This document shows positions 36,872-48,420 of a stretch of 64,000 nt of DNA, piece by piece. The DNA comes from Rhinopomastus cyanomelas (Eukaryota > Chordata > Aves > Bucerotiformes > Rhinopomastidae). The notes beneath the pieces are model-generated. The model did not search any database. It had not been told where the DNA came from and saw only the letters and a list, made by a program, of their open reading frames with translations. The stretch is from positions 1 through 64,000 of the forward strand of contig VXBP01009315.1 in NCBI GenBank assembly GCA_013400115.1, read 5' to 3'. The position numbers and the translations under genes were made by a program. Positions within the stretch are counted from its first letter, which is position 1, and the number at the start of each line of letters is the position of its first letter.

Positions 36872-36930
36872 ACCAGAGAATTATGGATTATCCTTTGTTG
36901 GAAGAGACTTTTAAGATCATCAACTCCAAC
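36872..36930 (-). mobile_element. Degenerate CR1 3' end
   Basis: AGAATTATGGATTATCCTTT, GTTGGAAGAGACTTTTAAG and ATCATCAACTCCAACTATAA match an old complemented CR1 end. Confidence 0.6.
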
Positions 36931-38349
36931 TATAAAATATTATAAAATATTATCTTTTGAATAGAATATTATTTTCTAATTATTATCCTTTCAGTATAAT
37001 ATATTATTTTTTGAGTAGTTGGGCTGGGGGAAGAAGAGCAGGTTTTGTAGCACCATGATGTTTGCCTTTTCCTGTAGGAACAAGGCAGCAGTGGGTTGGA
37101 AGCACCCAGCCCACTCTAACATTTTCTGGTAAGCTCCAGAGTAGCAGACATGAGCTGCTTACACAGACCTAAGTTCTACATAGTGCATGTCTTCACAGGA
37201 CAGAAGTGAGTCTAGATGCAAAGAAGTAGATAGATACAGAATAAATACTGACTAGATCCATTTGTTGCATCTGATTAGCATGCCATGTTTGAAGGATTAA
37301 GAAAAAAATAGGGGATCTTGCAAGCCCAAGAAAATATTCTACAGAATTCGACAGAAAAGTCAAGACAGGACAACACAACAATTGATTTAAAAGACAGAGA
37401 AAATGTCACAGATCTTATCAGTCATTCTAGGTATGAACCTCATCTGAAACAGAATGTAAATTGCTGGTGACTGCTGTCCAATCAATGCTAAAAATTATTA
37501 ATTGCAATAAGGAGATGAAGAGATACTTCAATACATCAATATGAAAACAGAAAAGAAGGAAAACTATTAAAGCCCTAAAGCAGTCTACAGATAAATCATG
37601 GTACGAGGGGCAAGAATGCTGGCAGTAAACACTAAGGAAGTACCACCTAGGGAAAATAACTATTTTTGTTGAAGAAAAATTGTTAGAACACAAACAAAGA
37701 AACTCTGGTAAAATCTGTATGACTGAAATTTGGCTGAATATTAAAGGTTTCCACCCACAAGCACTGTTGTCTGAAACAACCGACCAGTGAAACTCAAGGC
37801 AAGTGGAAGCTGAGATTGCCAGAGCATGTTGGCCAGTGATTTTACAGCTGAGGTTTCAGGACACTAGTTCCTTCAATAGCAGTGAGTCAAGCTCTGCAAA
37901 CTAAGAAAACCCTTACAAGCAAATAATATTCTCCTAAATAAATCTATTTCCAAATGATTATATGACTCTTGCTGTGTTGCAGAGCTGTGAAGTTTTCATT
38001 AGTCAGCAAATCTGGTTTGGATGTTAAAAAAAGTCAAGAACAGGGATAAAGAATGAGAATGAGAGGTAGTATTGACTATTACGTAAAGTGATCACAGGCA
38101 ACTATGAGTGAAAAAAGGAAAAACAGAAGCACTCACTGTTGGCAAACATGATAAATGTCACATAATTTGAAAAGTGAGGTTTACTTCAAGTGTAAAGTGA
38201 GTTATTTTATGGAAAGATATTAATGGTTTACGTTTGCAAAATATATAACTGATTTAGCTTAAGTCCTGCCTTCAAGTAATTGTTCTAAAATCAAAGTCCT
38301 ATTTGCCTTCAAAAAGATCCATAAAGCTGTGTCAGACAAATATTTGAGC
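36931..38349. other. Intergenic, no gene
   Basis: It starts with an AT-rich patch of near-repeats of ATAAAATATTAT (36935-37015). Nothing else is recognisable. Confidence 0.55.
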
Positions 38350-40050
38350 GCAGTGTTGGTTGCAGTGACCACGAGATGGTGGAGTTCAGGTCTCATGTGT
38401 CAGGAACAGAATAGCTAGCAGAATCACAACCCTGGACCTCAGGAGGACCAACTTTGGCCTTTTCAGACAATTGCTAGGGGACATCCCATGGGACAGGGTA
38501 CTGGCAGGTGAACGAGCTCAGGATAGCTGGCTAACATTCAAAGACTAATTTTGTGAAGCAGGAAAGAGCATTCCAACGGGTAGGAAGTCAAGGAAGGGAA
38601 CCAGAAGACCTGCGTGGTTAAACAGGGAGCTGCTGGGCAAACTGAAGAAGAAGAAGAAAGCCTATAGGTCATGGAAGGAGGGGGTGGCCACTTGGGATGA
38701 TTATAAGGCTCTGGTGAGGGAATGTAGGATGCAACTAGGAAAGCCAAGGCCTCGTTGGAATTAAACCTTGCAAGAGAGGTCAAGGGCAACAGAAAGGGCT
38801 TCTTCAAATACATTGCAGGTAAAACTAAAACTAGAGGCAATGTTGGGTGCCCCCCATCTGAGTGAGGTGGATGCCCTGAAGACAAGGGGAGACAGAGTAA
38901 GTAGAGATACTGAGCATCTTCTTTGCCTCTGTCTGTACTTCTGGAGGCTGTCCTGATATCAAGCCCCAGATGGCTGAGGCCACAGAGGAAGTTGAGGTAA
39001 AAGAGGAGTTTGTGTTGATTGGTGAGGATTGGGTTAGGGATAAATTGATCAAGCTGGACGTGCACAAATCCATGGGCTCAGATGGGATGCACATGCGAGT
39101 ACTAAAGGAGATTGCGGAAGTCATGGCTAAGACACTGTGCATCATCTTTTCTAAGTCATGGGGATCAGGAGAGGTGCCCAGAGACTGGAGGATAGCAAAT
39201 GTTATTCCAATCTTCACAAAGTGTAAGAAGGAGGATCCAGGTAACTACAGACCTGTCAGCCTCATCTCTATCCCGGGAAAGGTGATGGAACAATTTGTCC
39301 AANGAGAAATGTAATGAAGTATAACAAGGGCAAGTGTAGAGTCTTGCATCTGGGCAAGAGCAACCCCAGGTACCAGTATAGGCTGGGGACTGACCTGCTA
39401 GAGACTAGTGTAGGAGAAAAGGACCTGGTGCTCCCTGTGGACATCAAGACAACCATGAGCCAGGAATGTGCCCTTGTGGCCAAGAGGACCAACAACAACC
39501 TGGGGTGGATCAGAAGTGGGAGTGTTTAGCAGATGAAGATAGGCTCTTCTTCCCCTCTACTCTGCCCTGCTGAGACCACATCTGGAGAATTGTGTCCAGT
39601 TCTGGGACCTTCAGTTCAAGAAGGACTCAGAGCTGCTGGAGAGATTCCAGTGCAGAGCAATGAAGATGATGGAGGAAGGAGAACACCTCTCTTATGAGGA
39701 AAGGCTGAGGGAGCTGGGTCTCCTTAGCTTGAAGAGGGGACTGAGGGGTGACCTCATTAATGTCTATAAATATTTGAGGAGTGAGTGTCAGGAGGATGGA
39801 GCCAGACTCTTCTCAATGTCATCAAGTGATAGGACGAGGGGCAATGGGTGTCCGCTGGAACATAGGAGCTTCCATATGAACATGATAAGGAACAATCACA
39901 GTGAGGGTGACAGAGCACTGGAACAGGCTTCCCAGGGGGGTTGTGGAGTTCCTGTGTGTCTTGGTCTAGGTGATCCTGCTGTGTCAGGGGGATTGAACTA
40001 GATGATCTTTTGGTGTCCCTTCCAATCGCTGATGTTCTGTGATTCTGTGA
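38350..40050 (+). mobile_element. CR1 LINE, long copy broken at an N
   Basis: The copy starts at TGCAGTGACCACGAGATGGT, the MVEFR region, and continues through the ANFGLF-like segment, DKLIKLDVHKSMGSDGMH and KKEDPGNYRPVSLISIPGKV up to 39302. After the undetermined base at 39303 it resumes at NKGKCRVLHLGKSNPRYQYR and ends with the tail at 40050. Roughly 700 bases of RT, including FADD, are absent at that join. It is the same subfamily as the long minus copy at 27655-30190: both share the unusual FTKCKKEDPGNYRPVSL and GAPHLSEVDALKT-frame sequence. Confidence 0.92.
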
Positions 40051-40125
40051 AATACCTTAAAAATAATTTCTCATTTATGCTGCTGTCAGAGCACCTTGTG
40101 TCAGGGCAATAAACCTGTGAATAAA

Positions 40126-40575
40126 AAGTCCAGCACAGAGCCATAAAGATGATGCAGGGAGTGCAACGTCTTCCTGATGAGAACAGGCTGAGGGAGTTGA
40201 GTCTCTTGTGCTTGCAAAAAAGGAGACTGAGGGGTGACCCCATTATTGTTGATAAATATGGAAAGGACAAGTGTCAGGAGGATGGAGACAGGCTCTTCTG
40301 AGTATCATCTAGTGATAGGACAGGGGCAATGGGTGTAAACTGTAACAGAGAGGTTCCACATCAATATGTGAAGGAAGTCCTTCACAGTGATGGTGACAGA
40401 GCACTGGAGCAGGCTGCCTAGGGAGGTTGTGATGTTCCCTTCTCTGGAGAGGTTTAAAACCTGCCTGGACATGTTCCTGTGTGACTTGATCTGGAAGATC
40501 CTGCTCTGACAGGGGGATTAGGCTGGATGATCTTTTGAGGTCTCTTCTAATCCCTAATATTCTGTGATTCTGTGG
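40126..40575 (+). mobile_element. CR1 LINE, 3' part
   Basis: GTCCAGCACAGAGCCATAAA through GAGGGAGTTGAGTCTCTTG and CAGAGCACTGGAGCAGGCTG to the ATTCTGTGATTCTGTGG tail. It lies head-to-tail about 75 bases after the previous copy. Confidence 0.92.
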
Positions 40576-42955
40576 ATACGAGATGCTGACTTGCAATATC
40601 CCTAATTCTTTGTCATTAAGAAAAGTTTCAACTCATTTTAATTCATACTAATTGCAAAGAAGAAAATAAACACTTGCCAAAAGCAGGTACACCCCTGTAT
40701 GATACTGTGGTCGTTGATCTGTCGCTGAATGTAAACACTCTAGCCTTTCAAATTTCAGTCTTTATCTCATGATCTTGATGCCTGTCTTCCTGTTTGAATC
40801 AAACAGCATTAAGAACATGGAGTTTACTGCCCGGTCACACATGCAGTACCATTGCAATCACTGTCAAAGAGCTGAGCTTTGGACTCGCTGGCAAATTCCA
40901 CACCCAGAAGGAACCACTGAGACTCTGCAGTGAATAATCTATCAACAGCAGAATTTCACCCACTGCTGACATGCATTATGTCCTCATTTATTTCACCGTT
41001 GGACCTCATTGTGTTAAACACCACAACTTAACAACATCACAAAGAATAACTGGCAGTTTCTGCCCTAGAGTCCCTGAAATTTCAAAATGCAACCAAAAGA
41101 TAACGAGGGGCTTTCAGGAATGGAACAACGTGCACAGGAGAACAGTCTCCCTTCACGTCCTAGGCATGCAAGTAAATTGCCCTTCCTGAGGGTGATTTCG
41201 CTTCACTGGGGCCAAAACAGGATGCAATCTGTGGCCATTGGGAGAAAATAACCCTGCAAATAGTGCTTAGGTAAAAGCCCTTCCACTCCTGCTTGTCCTT
41301 CCAAATGGCTGGGGGTGAGAAAGAGCATGTTGCTAACAGTGTAATGAGGCACAGATTGAAAATTGCTTAAAAGCTTGTGCACAGTAACAGGGAGGATTTT
41401 ACCCAGTGGCACTCTGCAAAAATTATTGCAATTTCACTTTTTAAGTTGTTATCAACTTGGTCTCCAGGACCTCTGTAAGTGCCATTAGACATCTGCTGTG
41501 GGACTATTCTCAGCAAGTGAAGGAGCCACCAAGTCCTTTGAAAAATATAAATAAATAGGGAGTGCACATCATGTCTTTTTCCTGTAGAGGTGTCTCACAA
41601 GTAACATCATGGAAGAAGCTTGTTCCCAACTTAAAAATGTTATTATTGGGGAAGGTTGGCATTTGCTATTTATTTGAATAAGGACTTTCCAGGTGAGCTG
41701 GATAGTACTTATTCTACACAATTTAATACTTAGAATAGATGAACATCTGATTGAAGTGAATTTTCTAAACAATCCAGGAAATCTTGTGTCATAAATTGAT
41801 AGAAGTTGAGTATCTGGACTTTCAGAATTTCGTGACTCTTACTTCTGCCAGAGTTCTGCATGCCTGATATTGTAAAAAAGAGGGGAAACTGGAAATGGGA
41901 CAATGAAAGAGGAAAAGAAGACATAAAATAAGAAAAATTGGAGGTCAAGACAGAATTTGTTTAATAAATGAAGAAGTGGGAGAAGAGGAAAAGAAAACAA
42001 CATGAAACAAGGCAATCACTCACCATCTCCCAGTCGTAGACTGATGCCCAAACAGTTCCTGAGCAAGAATTGAGTAGCCTCCTTGAACTTCCTTTTGTGT
42101 TGCTGACTGTGACATGATGTGGCATGGAATATCTCTTTGGTTAGTTTGAGCCATCTGTCTGAATGTCTTTCCCAAAATTTTGCATACCCTGATGTATTCA
42201 CTGTGAGGGCAAAGGGAGAAACAGAGAAGGTCTTGATACTGTGTAAACACCGTTCAGCAATAGGTAAAATGTGTTATCAGCATCGTTTTAGCCACCAATG
42301 TGAAACACAATGCCATATGAGAAGCTATAAAGAATATAAAACCTGTTCCAACCAGATTCAGAAGAATGTTCAGAAGGGAGAACTCAGAGGTACAAAGTCT
42401 GAGTTCTAGGTCTCCTTTCACTGGAGATCTGCCACATCCCAGGGGAAAATTCCAAAGACAACCCAGAGACTGAGTGGAGCCTTGGTAGAGATGGTACCAT
42501 ACTTCCTGTGGAAGATTCTGGTCTACTTGAGATATGGGAAGGCAATGTGTGTAATTGCAGGGGGGAAATAGCCATGAAAGAGCCCAAACTCATAGGATAA
42601 TCAGCTGGAATGGAAGCATCCAATTTTCATCTGCGGTAGATTGGTGCCAACGATTTTTTAGCAGAAATAAGTGAAGGCTACATGTACACTATTAAATTAA
42701 ATGTGTTGGGACTTTCCTCTGACACTGGTACTACTGGCATGGAATGGTTAATATCTATAGTATTAAACTCTGTTGCCTTCCAAAAAGAGATGGCTGCATC
42801 TAATATGCTTCTTGGAAATGGTCCATGGCCCAGATTCACTGGTTAACTGCCTGGGAATAATCTGGAGAGTGCTAGCTGGTCCTGACCAAAACTGTGACAG
42901 ACACTATGTTAACACATCAACAGCACGGTCCAAGCTGTTGTCACGGCTGCAGCAG
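40576..42955. other. Intergenic, no feature recognised
   Basis: A 2.4-kb unique-looking stretch. Reading frames (for example 42119-42409) are short and lack family resemblance. Confidence 0.55.
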
Positions 42956-43915
42956 AATACAGAACAGTCAAAATGAAATTCTATGGTCTGTGGAAGGAGT
43001 CAAGCAATTCAGAAGGCTACAAAGTTTTTGCAAAGATGTGCAAGGAAAAAATTCAAAAGACCAATGCTTAGCTAGAATTCAAACTGGCTGCTGCCATAAA
43101 AGACAGTAAAATTGTTTCTTTAAATGCATTAAGAGTAAAAGAAACACTAGGGAGAATCTTCATCCTCTGCTGGATGCAAGGGAATGATAGTGAGGAAAAG
43201 GCTGAGGTACTGAACGCCATCTTTGCCTCAGTCTTCAATAGTAAGACCAGCAGTTCTACAGGTACCCAGCTGGAAGAGACGGCAAGCAGAGAGCAGCCCC
43301 CCCATCCAAGAGGAAATAGTCAGTGACGTATTGCACCACTTAGATGTGCACAGGTTTGTGGGGCCAGATAGAATCCACTGAAGCTCCCCTGGGGGAGCTG
43401 ATGAAGTGCTTGACATGCTGCTTTCCATCATTTATCCACAGTCCTAGCTAACCTGGGAGGTGTCAGCAGACTGGAGACTGGCAAATGTGATGCCCATCGA
43501 CAAGAACGGCTGAAGGAAGATCCTCCAGGGAACTACAGTCCTCTTAGTCTGACCTTGGGTGCCGGAGAGCGTGATGGAGCAGGATCATCTTCAGTGTCAT
43601 CATATGAGACTTAAGAGTACAAAACAGATGGTCAGACTCAGTCAGCACAAGTTTATGACAGGCAGGTCCTGTTTGATTAACCTGATATCTTTCTGTGACA
43701 TGATGACCTCCTTAGTGAATGAAGGAAAGTCTGTGGATATTGTCTACTGGACTCGAGTAAGCCTTTGACACCATTTCCCACAACATTCTCCTGGAGAAAC
43801 TCATCATGACTTGGATGAGTGTGACCTTTGCAGGATTAAAAACTGGCCAGATGGCCAAGGGCAAAAGAGTGGTGGTGAATGAAGTTAAACCTATTTGCTG
43901 GCCAGTCACAGTTGG
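42956..43915 (+). mobile_element. Old CR1 RT-region remnant
   Basis: Frameshifted pieces recall CR1 ORF2 upstream of and into RT: EKAEVLNAIFASVFNSK-like coding near 43200-43250, HRFVGPDRIH near 43345, a DPPGNYSPLSLTLG-like box near 43525, HKFMTGRSCLINLI near 43650 and an AFDTISHNILLEKL-like box near 43765. Many stops show it is ancient. It lacks a 3' tail. Confidence 0.78.
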
Positions 43916-44007
43916 TGATGGTCATAAATCAAAATGACTCTGTGATTCTGCAAAAGGCCCAACAAGCAGGCATTTCCCCATTCATGGCCTGATTATCTGC
44001 TTTAGCA

Positions 44008-44424
44008 CTTTAGGATGAGGAGAGGCTGAGGGAGCTGGGTCTCTTTAGCTTGGAGAAGAGGAGACTGAGGGGTGACCTCATTCATGTCTACAAATATTTG
44101 AGGGGTGGGTGTCAGGAGGATGGAGCTGGGCTGTTCTCAGCGTCATGTAGTGATAGGACAAGGGGCAATGATTGTAAGCTGGAACATAGGAGGTTCCACA
44201 TCAACCTGAGAAGGAACTTCTTCACGGTGAGGGTGACGGAGCACTGGAACAGGCAGCCCAGGGCAGTTGTGGAGTCTCCCTCACTGGAGATATTCAAGAC
44301 TCGTCTGGATGTGTTCCTGTGTGACTTGGTCTGGGTGATCCTGCTGTTGCAGGCGGATTGGACTAGACGATCTTTTGAGGTCCCTTCCAATCCGTAGTGT
44401 TCCTATGATTCTATGATTCTATGA
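44008..44424 (+). mobile_element. CR1 LINE, 3' part, little decayed
   Basis: An open frame at 44050-44397 reads LRGDLIHVYKYLRGGCQEDG, then HRRFHINLRRNFFTVRVTEH and DLVWVILLLQ, with the tail TGATTCTATGATTCTATGA. The frame is intact to near the tail, so the insertion is comparatively recent. Confidence 0.95.
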
Positions 44425-44531
44425 CTGCGTAAATCTGGGGCATCCAAAACTTTTCCTTTCCTAGATGGACTTCCATCAGTGCAGATGCATCTTAAATGGA
44501 AAAAAATAAGAATCTTCCTTTACAGATATGA

Positions 44532-44575
44532 CCACAGAATCACAGAATGTTAGGGTTTGGAAGGGACTTCAAGTT
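44532..44575 (-). mobile_element. CR1 3' end, very short
   Basis: CACAGAATCACAGAATGTTA followed by GGGTTTGGAAGGGACTTCA is a 5'-truncated CR1 end. Confidence 0.75.
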
Positions 44576-46112
44576 CTCCCCTTGCAGTAGTCACACTGTA
44601 GAATATGCAGAGCTAAAGTATCAGGACAGGGAGAGACTCATCCTTACAAAAATATTGTTCCAACCCCATGTTTCCTCAGGCGAGGCACCAAGGGATAGCA
44701 ACAACCAGCACGTACACAGTGATCCTTGCAGCAAACTTTGCTTCTCTGCTCTACGTGCTCTCTTTTTCTCATGTTGTTAAAACTAGGGCTCTACGTATAA
44801 ACAGAGGAGCTAGCTCAAGCCCTCTCACAGAAGCAGGCTCTCAGTCTCTTGATTATTCCTTGCTTTATTTTTTTTTTCAGGGAGCCTTACTTGGGACTCA
44901 GAGGCAAAGTTGCTCTTCTGCATGGCTGGAAACTTGGTAAGACAAAAGGCAGAGCCTTCAAAGCAAAGGAAACTGCAGAAGAGCAGGCGGCCATTCACTT
45001 GCAAAGCAACCCTCTTGGGCTGTTCCCCCTGCTTTCTCTTCACTTTCCCCCTGATCAAAGAGCAGTCTCCACAGTCTGCATAATACATGAAGCCAAGATA
45101 GCTAACAGCATGCTCTAGCCCGCAGAGCTCATGAGGGCATAGTGGGATTTTGATGTCTGCATGCTCTGAATGGCCCTAATGGCTGCTCTTCCCTGTTTGC
45201 CCCAGCTTCTCTCAAACCCCTGCCTGAGAGTAGCATCGAAGAATTACAGCTTCCTTAGTTCTTTCACTAAGATGGTCCTTTTTTTCCCCTGAAAGAAAAC
45301 ACTCTGCCTGGGCTATCTGATACCTAATGAAGCAAGCAGAGGACAAGATTCCTATCAGAGCAGTGAGAGATGAGAGGAGTAAGAAAACTTGTTTAGTGAC
45401 TCTGGCGGAGATGGGTAAATACTGAGAAGTATCTCAGAGCAGAGCAAAAACCATCCCCTACTACTGCATGAAGGAAACGGATTAGCTCCCAGCACTGAAG
45501 CCATGCTTTATGGTTGGCTTCTACATGCTTTTTGAAGCAAAAGCCTGAGACATTGAAAAGGAAACAATCCTTAATCCTGCTTTTTACGATTTAGTGATAA
45601 AGTCGAATCCACTTTGCTGTAAGTAGCTCAGCTGGTTTTGAGAAGCTGGGCTATTTCCTGAGGCTTTGCTTATATAAAGAGATTGACATTGTTTGTTGGG
45701 GCCATGGGAGGGGGGAGTAGGCAGCCGTGTGTGTGACAAGTTTGGATGGTCTTTTTCTGACTGTTTTCATTTTGTTGTTGGCTTTGTTACCGTTTACTTC
45801 CTCTGTAATTCAGAAAGACTTAGAAGAAACAGGAGTAAGGGAAAGTGCTCTGTCCATTTGTACCAAGGCTTGCGAAAGTCCATCAACAAGTGCTTGATTT
45901 TACTTTCCGTTACACAAACGTTTCTCAGAAAAAAACTTTAATTACAAATATCTGCTGTTCTTAAACTGTCCAATATGAATAAAGCAGTCTTAATGACACA
46001 TGCACTGTCCTGCTGAAAATGTCCATCTTCTCATTCTTTGCATGGCTGCTGAGCACATGGAAGCCCTTGAAGACAACATGACAGTTCATTTTGATGTCCT
46101 GACCAATGAATA
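44576..46112. other. Intergenic, no gene
   Basis: Short frames only. A TATATAAA string at 45671-45678 has no supported transcript after it. Confidence 0.5.
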
Positions 46113-46465
46113 CAGCTGCCTTCCTTGAGGAAGTTGTAGACTGTGATGAGGTGGCCCTCTCTTCTCCAAGCTGAACAAACCAGGTGACCTCAGCTGCTCC
46201 TTGTAAATCCTACCCATGAGGCCTTGGTTGTCCTTCCTTTGATGCTTCTTAATACTTTGTTATACTGAGGTGCTCAAAAACGCTCATGGGACTTGAGATG
46301 GTGCTGCATCAGTGAAATGTGCAGTGGGACAACCAGCTCCTGGGGCAGCTGGTGATGTTGTGCTTGATGCATGGCAGGACACAGCTGCCTCTATCAGCTG
46401 CCAGGGCACACAGTTGCCTTATACTCAACTTGGCCCAAACCAAAGCTCCATATCTTTTCTGCTTT
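46113..46465 (-). mobile_element. Old CR1 remnant
   Basis: GAGGAAGTTGTAGACTGTGA, CTTCTCCAAGCTGAACAAAC, GGTGACCTCAGCTGCTCC and GCCAGGGCACACAGTTGCCT parallel the complemented C-terminal ORF2 of an old CR1 subfamily. Substitutions and small deletions occur throughout. Confidence 0.72.
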
Positions 46466-48324
46466 CCAGCCTCTCAACCAAAAATTACTTACTCTTTCTG
46501 TAAAATGTTTTGTTAGATTACACCACTAGGTCAATGTCTTCGTTTTGTACTTGGAAAAAGGAAACAACGATGTTTTCTCAGAGCTGTACAGGCAAACAGA
46601 ACCACACATTTGAAAGCCTGTGATACAGTCTCTGCTCTATTCAGCTAGGACCTGGGACCTTCTTTTCAAAGGACCTAAACACCTGTTATTTGACTGAGAA
46701 CAGTGTACTGCTTACAAATGCATCTTCACTGCATGCTTCAATAAAATATAAAATACTGTCTTTTGAGGTAGGTGTCAGTACTGTGAAATGTTGACGTTTC
46801 TTTTTCTTTCACAGGCTTTTAAATATTTTCACAGCAAAACTGCTGTTTGAGTGGCATTCCCTTTTACTGTCACTCAAACAAGCAGAAGGAGTAAAACATC
46901 AATTAAATGAGGATTATGACACTGTAAAGCTCTGCAGAATTTCAAATTAAATGCTTAAGACTAACTTCTGTGGGAGAAGCTGCTGAGGAACAATTTGAGG
47001 AAGCAGTCCTAAGTTTGATACCCGAAAACCTTGGTTTTGAAATATTTCTTTTACATATATTTTCTGAAGAAAATGCATTCATTTCCTTGACTTTTTGAGA
47101 GTTCATGTTTATCATGAATAAAACAAGACTCGGGAACCTAGATTTTCTTCTAAACAGCTATGCAAATCCAGGTTCTAGCCCATCAACACTTGCCTCCAGA
47201 ATAGACATAAAAATAGATGCTTGGCTTTGCAGCTTAGGCAGTCCCCTGGGAGCTAAGTGCATCTGCTGGTGAAAGAGAAGATGCAGGGTGTCCCTTACAG
47301 TTTAAACTAGTCTTTCTGTTCAGCATACAGAAATGCATGTTTTAATACTCCAGGTCAGCCCAAAGAAACGTGGTCGCTGCAGTACTGGGATGCAGACAGC
47401 CCAGCTGGTATAAAATTACTCTCTTCCTTAGTTGTATGTGGGTACAGGCTGGCACTACTTACAAAAAAGAAAAGATGGTCCATGAGAAGTGGCTACCTCC
47501 ATGCTTGTAAGTGCTCACTTTGATAAGCTGGAATGGATCTGCTGATGCAAGTCAGGCTTCTCAGAAGCCCAAAAAACTCAGAATCACAAGCCATTTACAA
47601 AATTTGCCATAGGTAGTCGTAAGAGCCAAAAGTACGGATGGTGAGAGAAAATGTTCTTACTTGGGGTAGCTATAAGCCACGTATAAAAGTGTTCAATGTT
47701 GATTGTCTTCTGTGGAGACTGAGGCAATCACATACTAAACTCGGTGCCGTTACTCACTTGGCACCATTTGATGAAGGCCATTAGAAATTTTGTAAATAAA
47801 TTTTCATTACTTTTATCAGGAAACCTCAGAAAAAGTATAATTTCCCCAAGGTGATAACACCTTTAGGTCTATCCCCTTCAGTGTGCACAGCTTTCTGGGG
47901 AGGGACTGTCTATGGCTGGCTTGTCGTGGTCGGTCCCACACCAGGACAATGGTCTAGTCCTTCTACTTTGGTGGTCTGAGAAACAGCTGGAACAGTGTTC
48001 TGGCTTTCACTGATTAGGTTCCCAGTGAAGAAGTTCCTTCATCTGTCACTATTCCCTTGCTTCTCGCCATGTCCTCATGTTAAATCCACGAAGCCTTTAG
48101 TCAGGCTGGGGCCTCCAGTAGCATGATGCTGTCACCAGTCGCACTCCTGGCTATGCCAGTGGTTTGCTGCATATTCTGAAATGACATCATTTCAGCTCAA
48201 CTGATAAAACATGATGAATACAAACACAAGCAGTTGGCATCTAATCCATTACTAATGTGTAGACATGAGTATTAAGGTAAAATCTAATCTTGTGAACACT
48301 TCAGCACAGTCTTGCCACCGTTGT
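46466..48324. other. Intergenic, no feature recognised
   Basis: A 1.9-kb stretch with no supported repeat, RNA gene or coding frame. Confidence 0.5.
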
Positions 48325-48420
48325 TCACAGAATCACAGAGTATCAGGGATGGGAAGGGACCTCAAAAGATCATCTAGTCCAATTCCCCTTCCAGAGCAGG
48401 ATCACCTAGACCAAACCGCC
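48325..48420 (-). mobile_element. CR1 3' fragment
   Basis: CACAGAATCACAGAGTATCA, GATGGGAAGGGACCTCAAAA and GAGCAGGATCACCTAGACCA are a complemented CR1 end of about 95 bases. Confidence 0.9.

Noticed and set aside
45671..45678. TATATAAA as a promoter for a downstream ORF (45693-45941)
   Set aside because: The ORF is 82 residues with no family resemblance, and there are no splice, CpG or initiator signals; such TATA strings are common in AT-rich DNA.
48020..48050. CR1 fragment suggested by GTGAAGAAGTTCCTTC
   Set aside because: The match is too short, and the flanks do not continue as CR1 in either direction.
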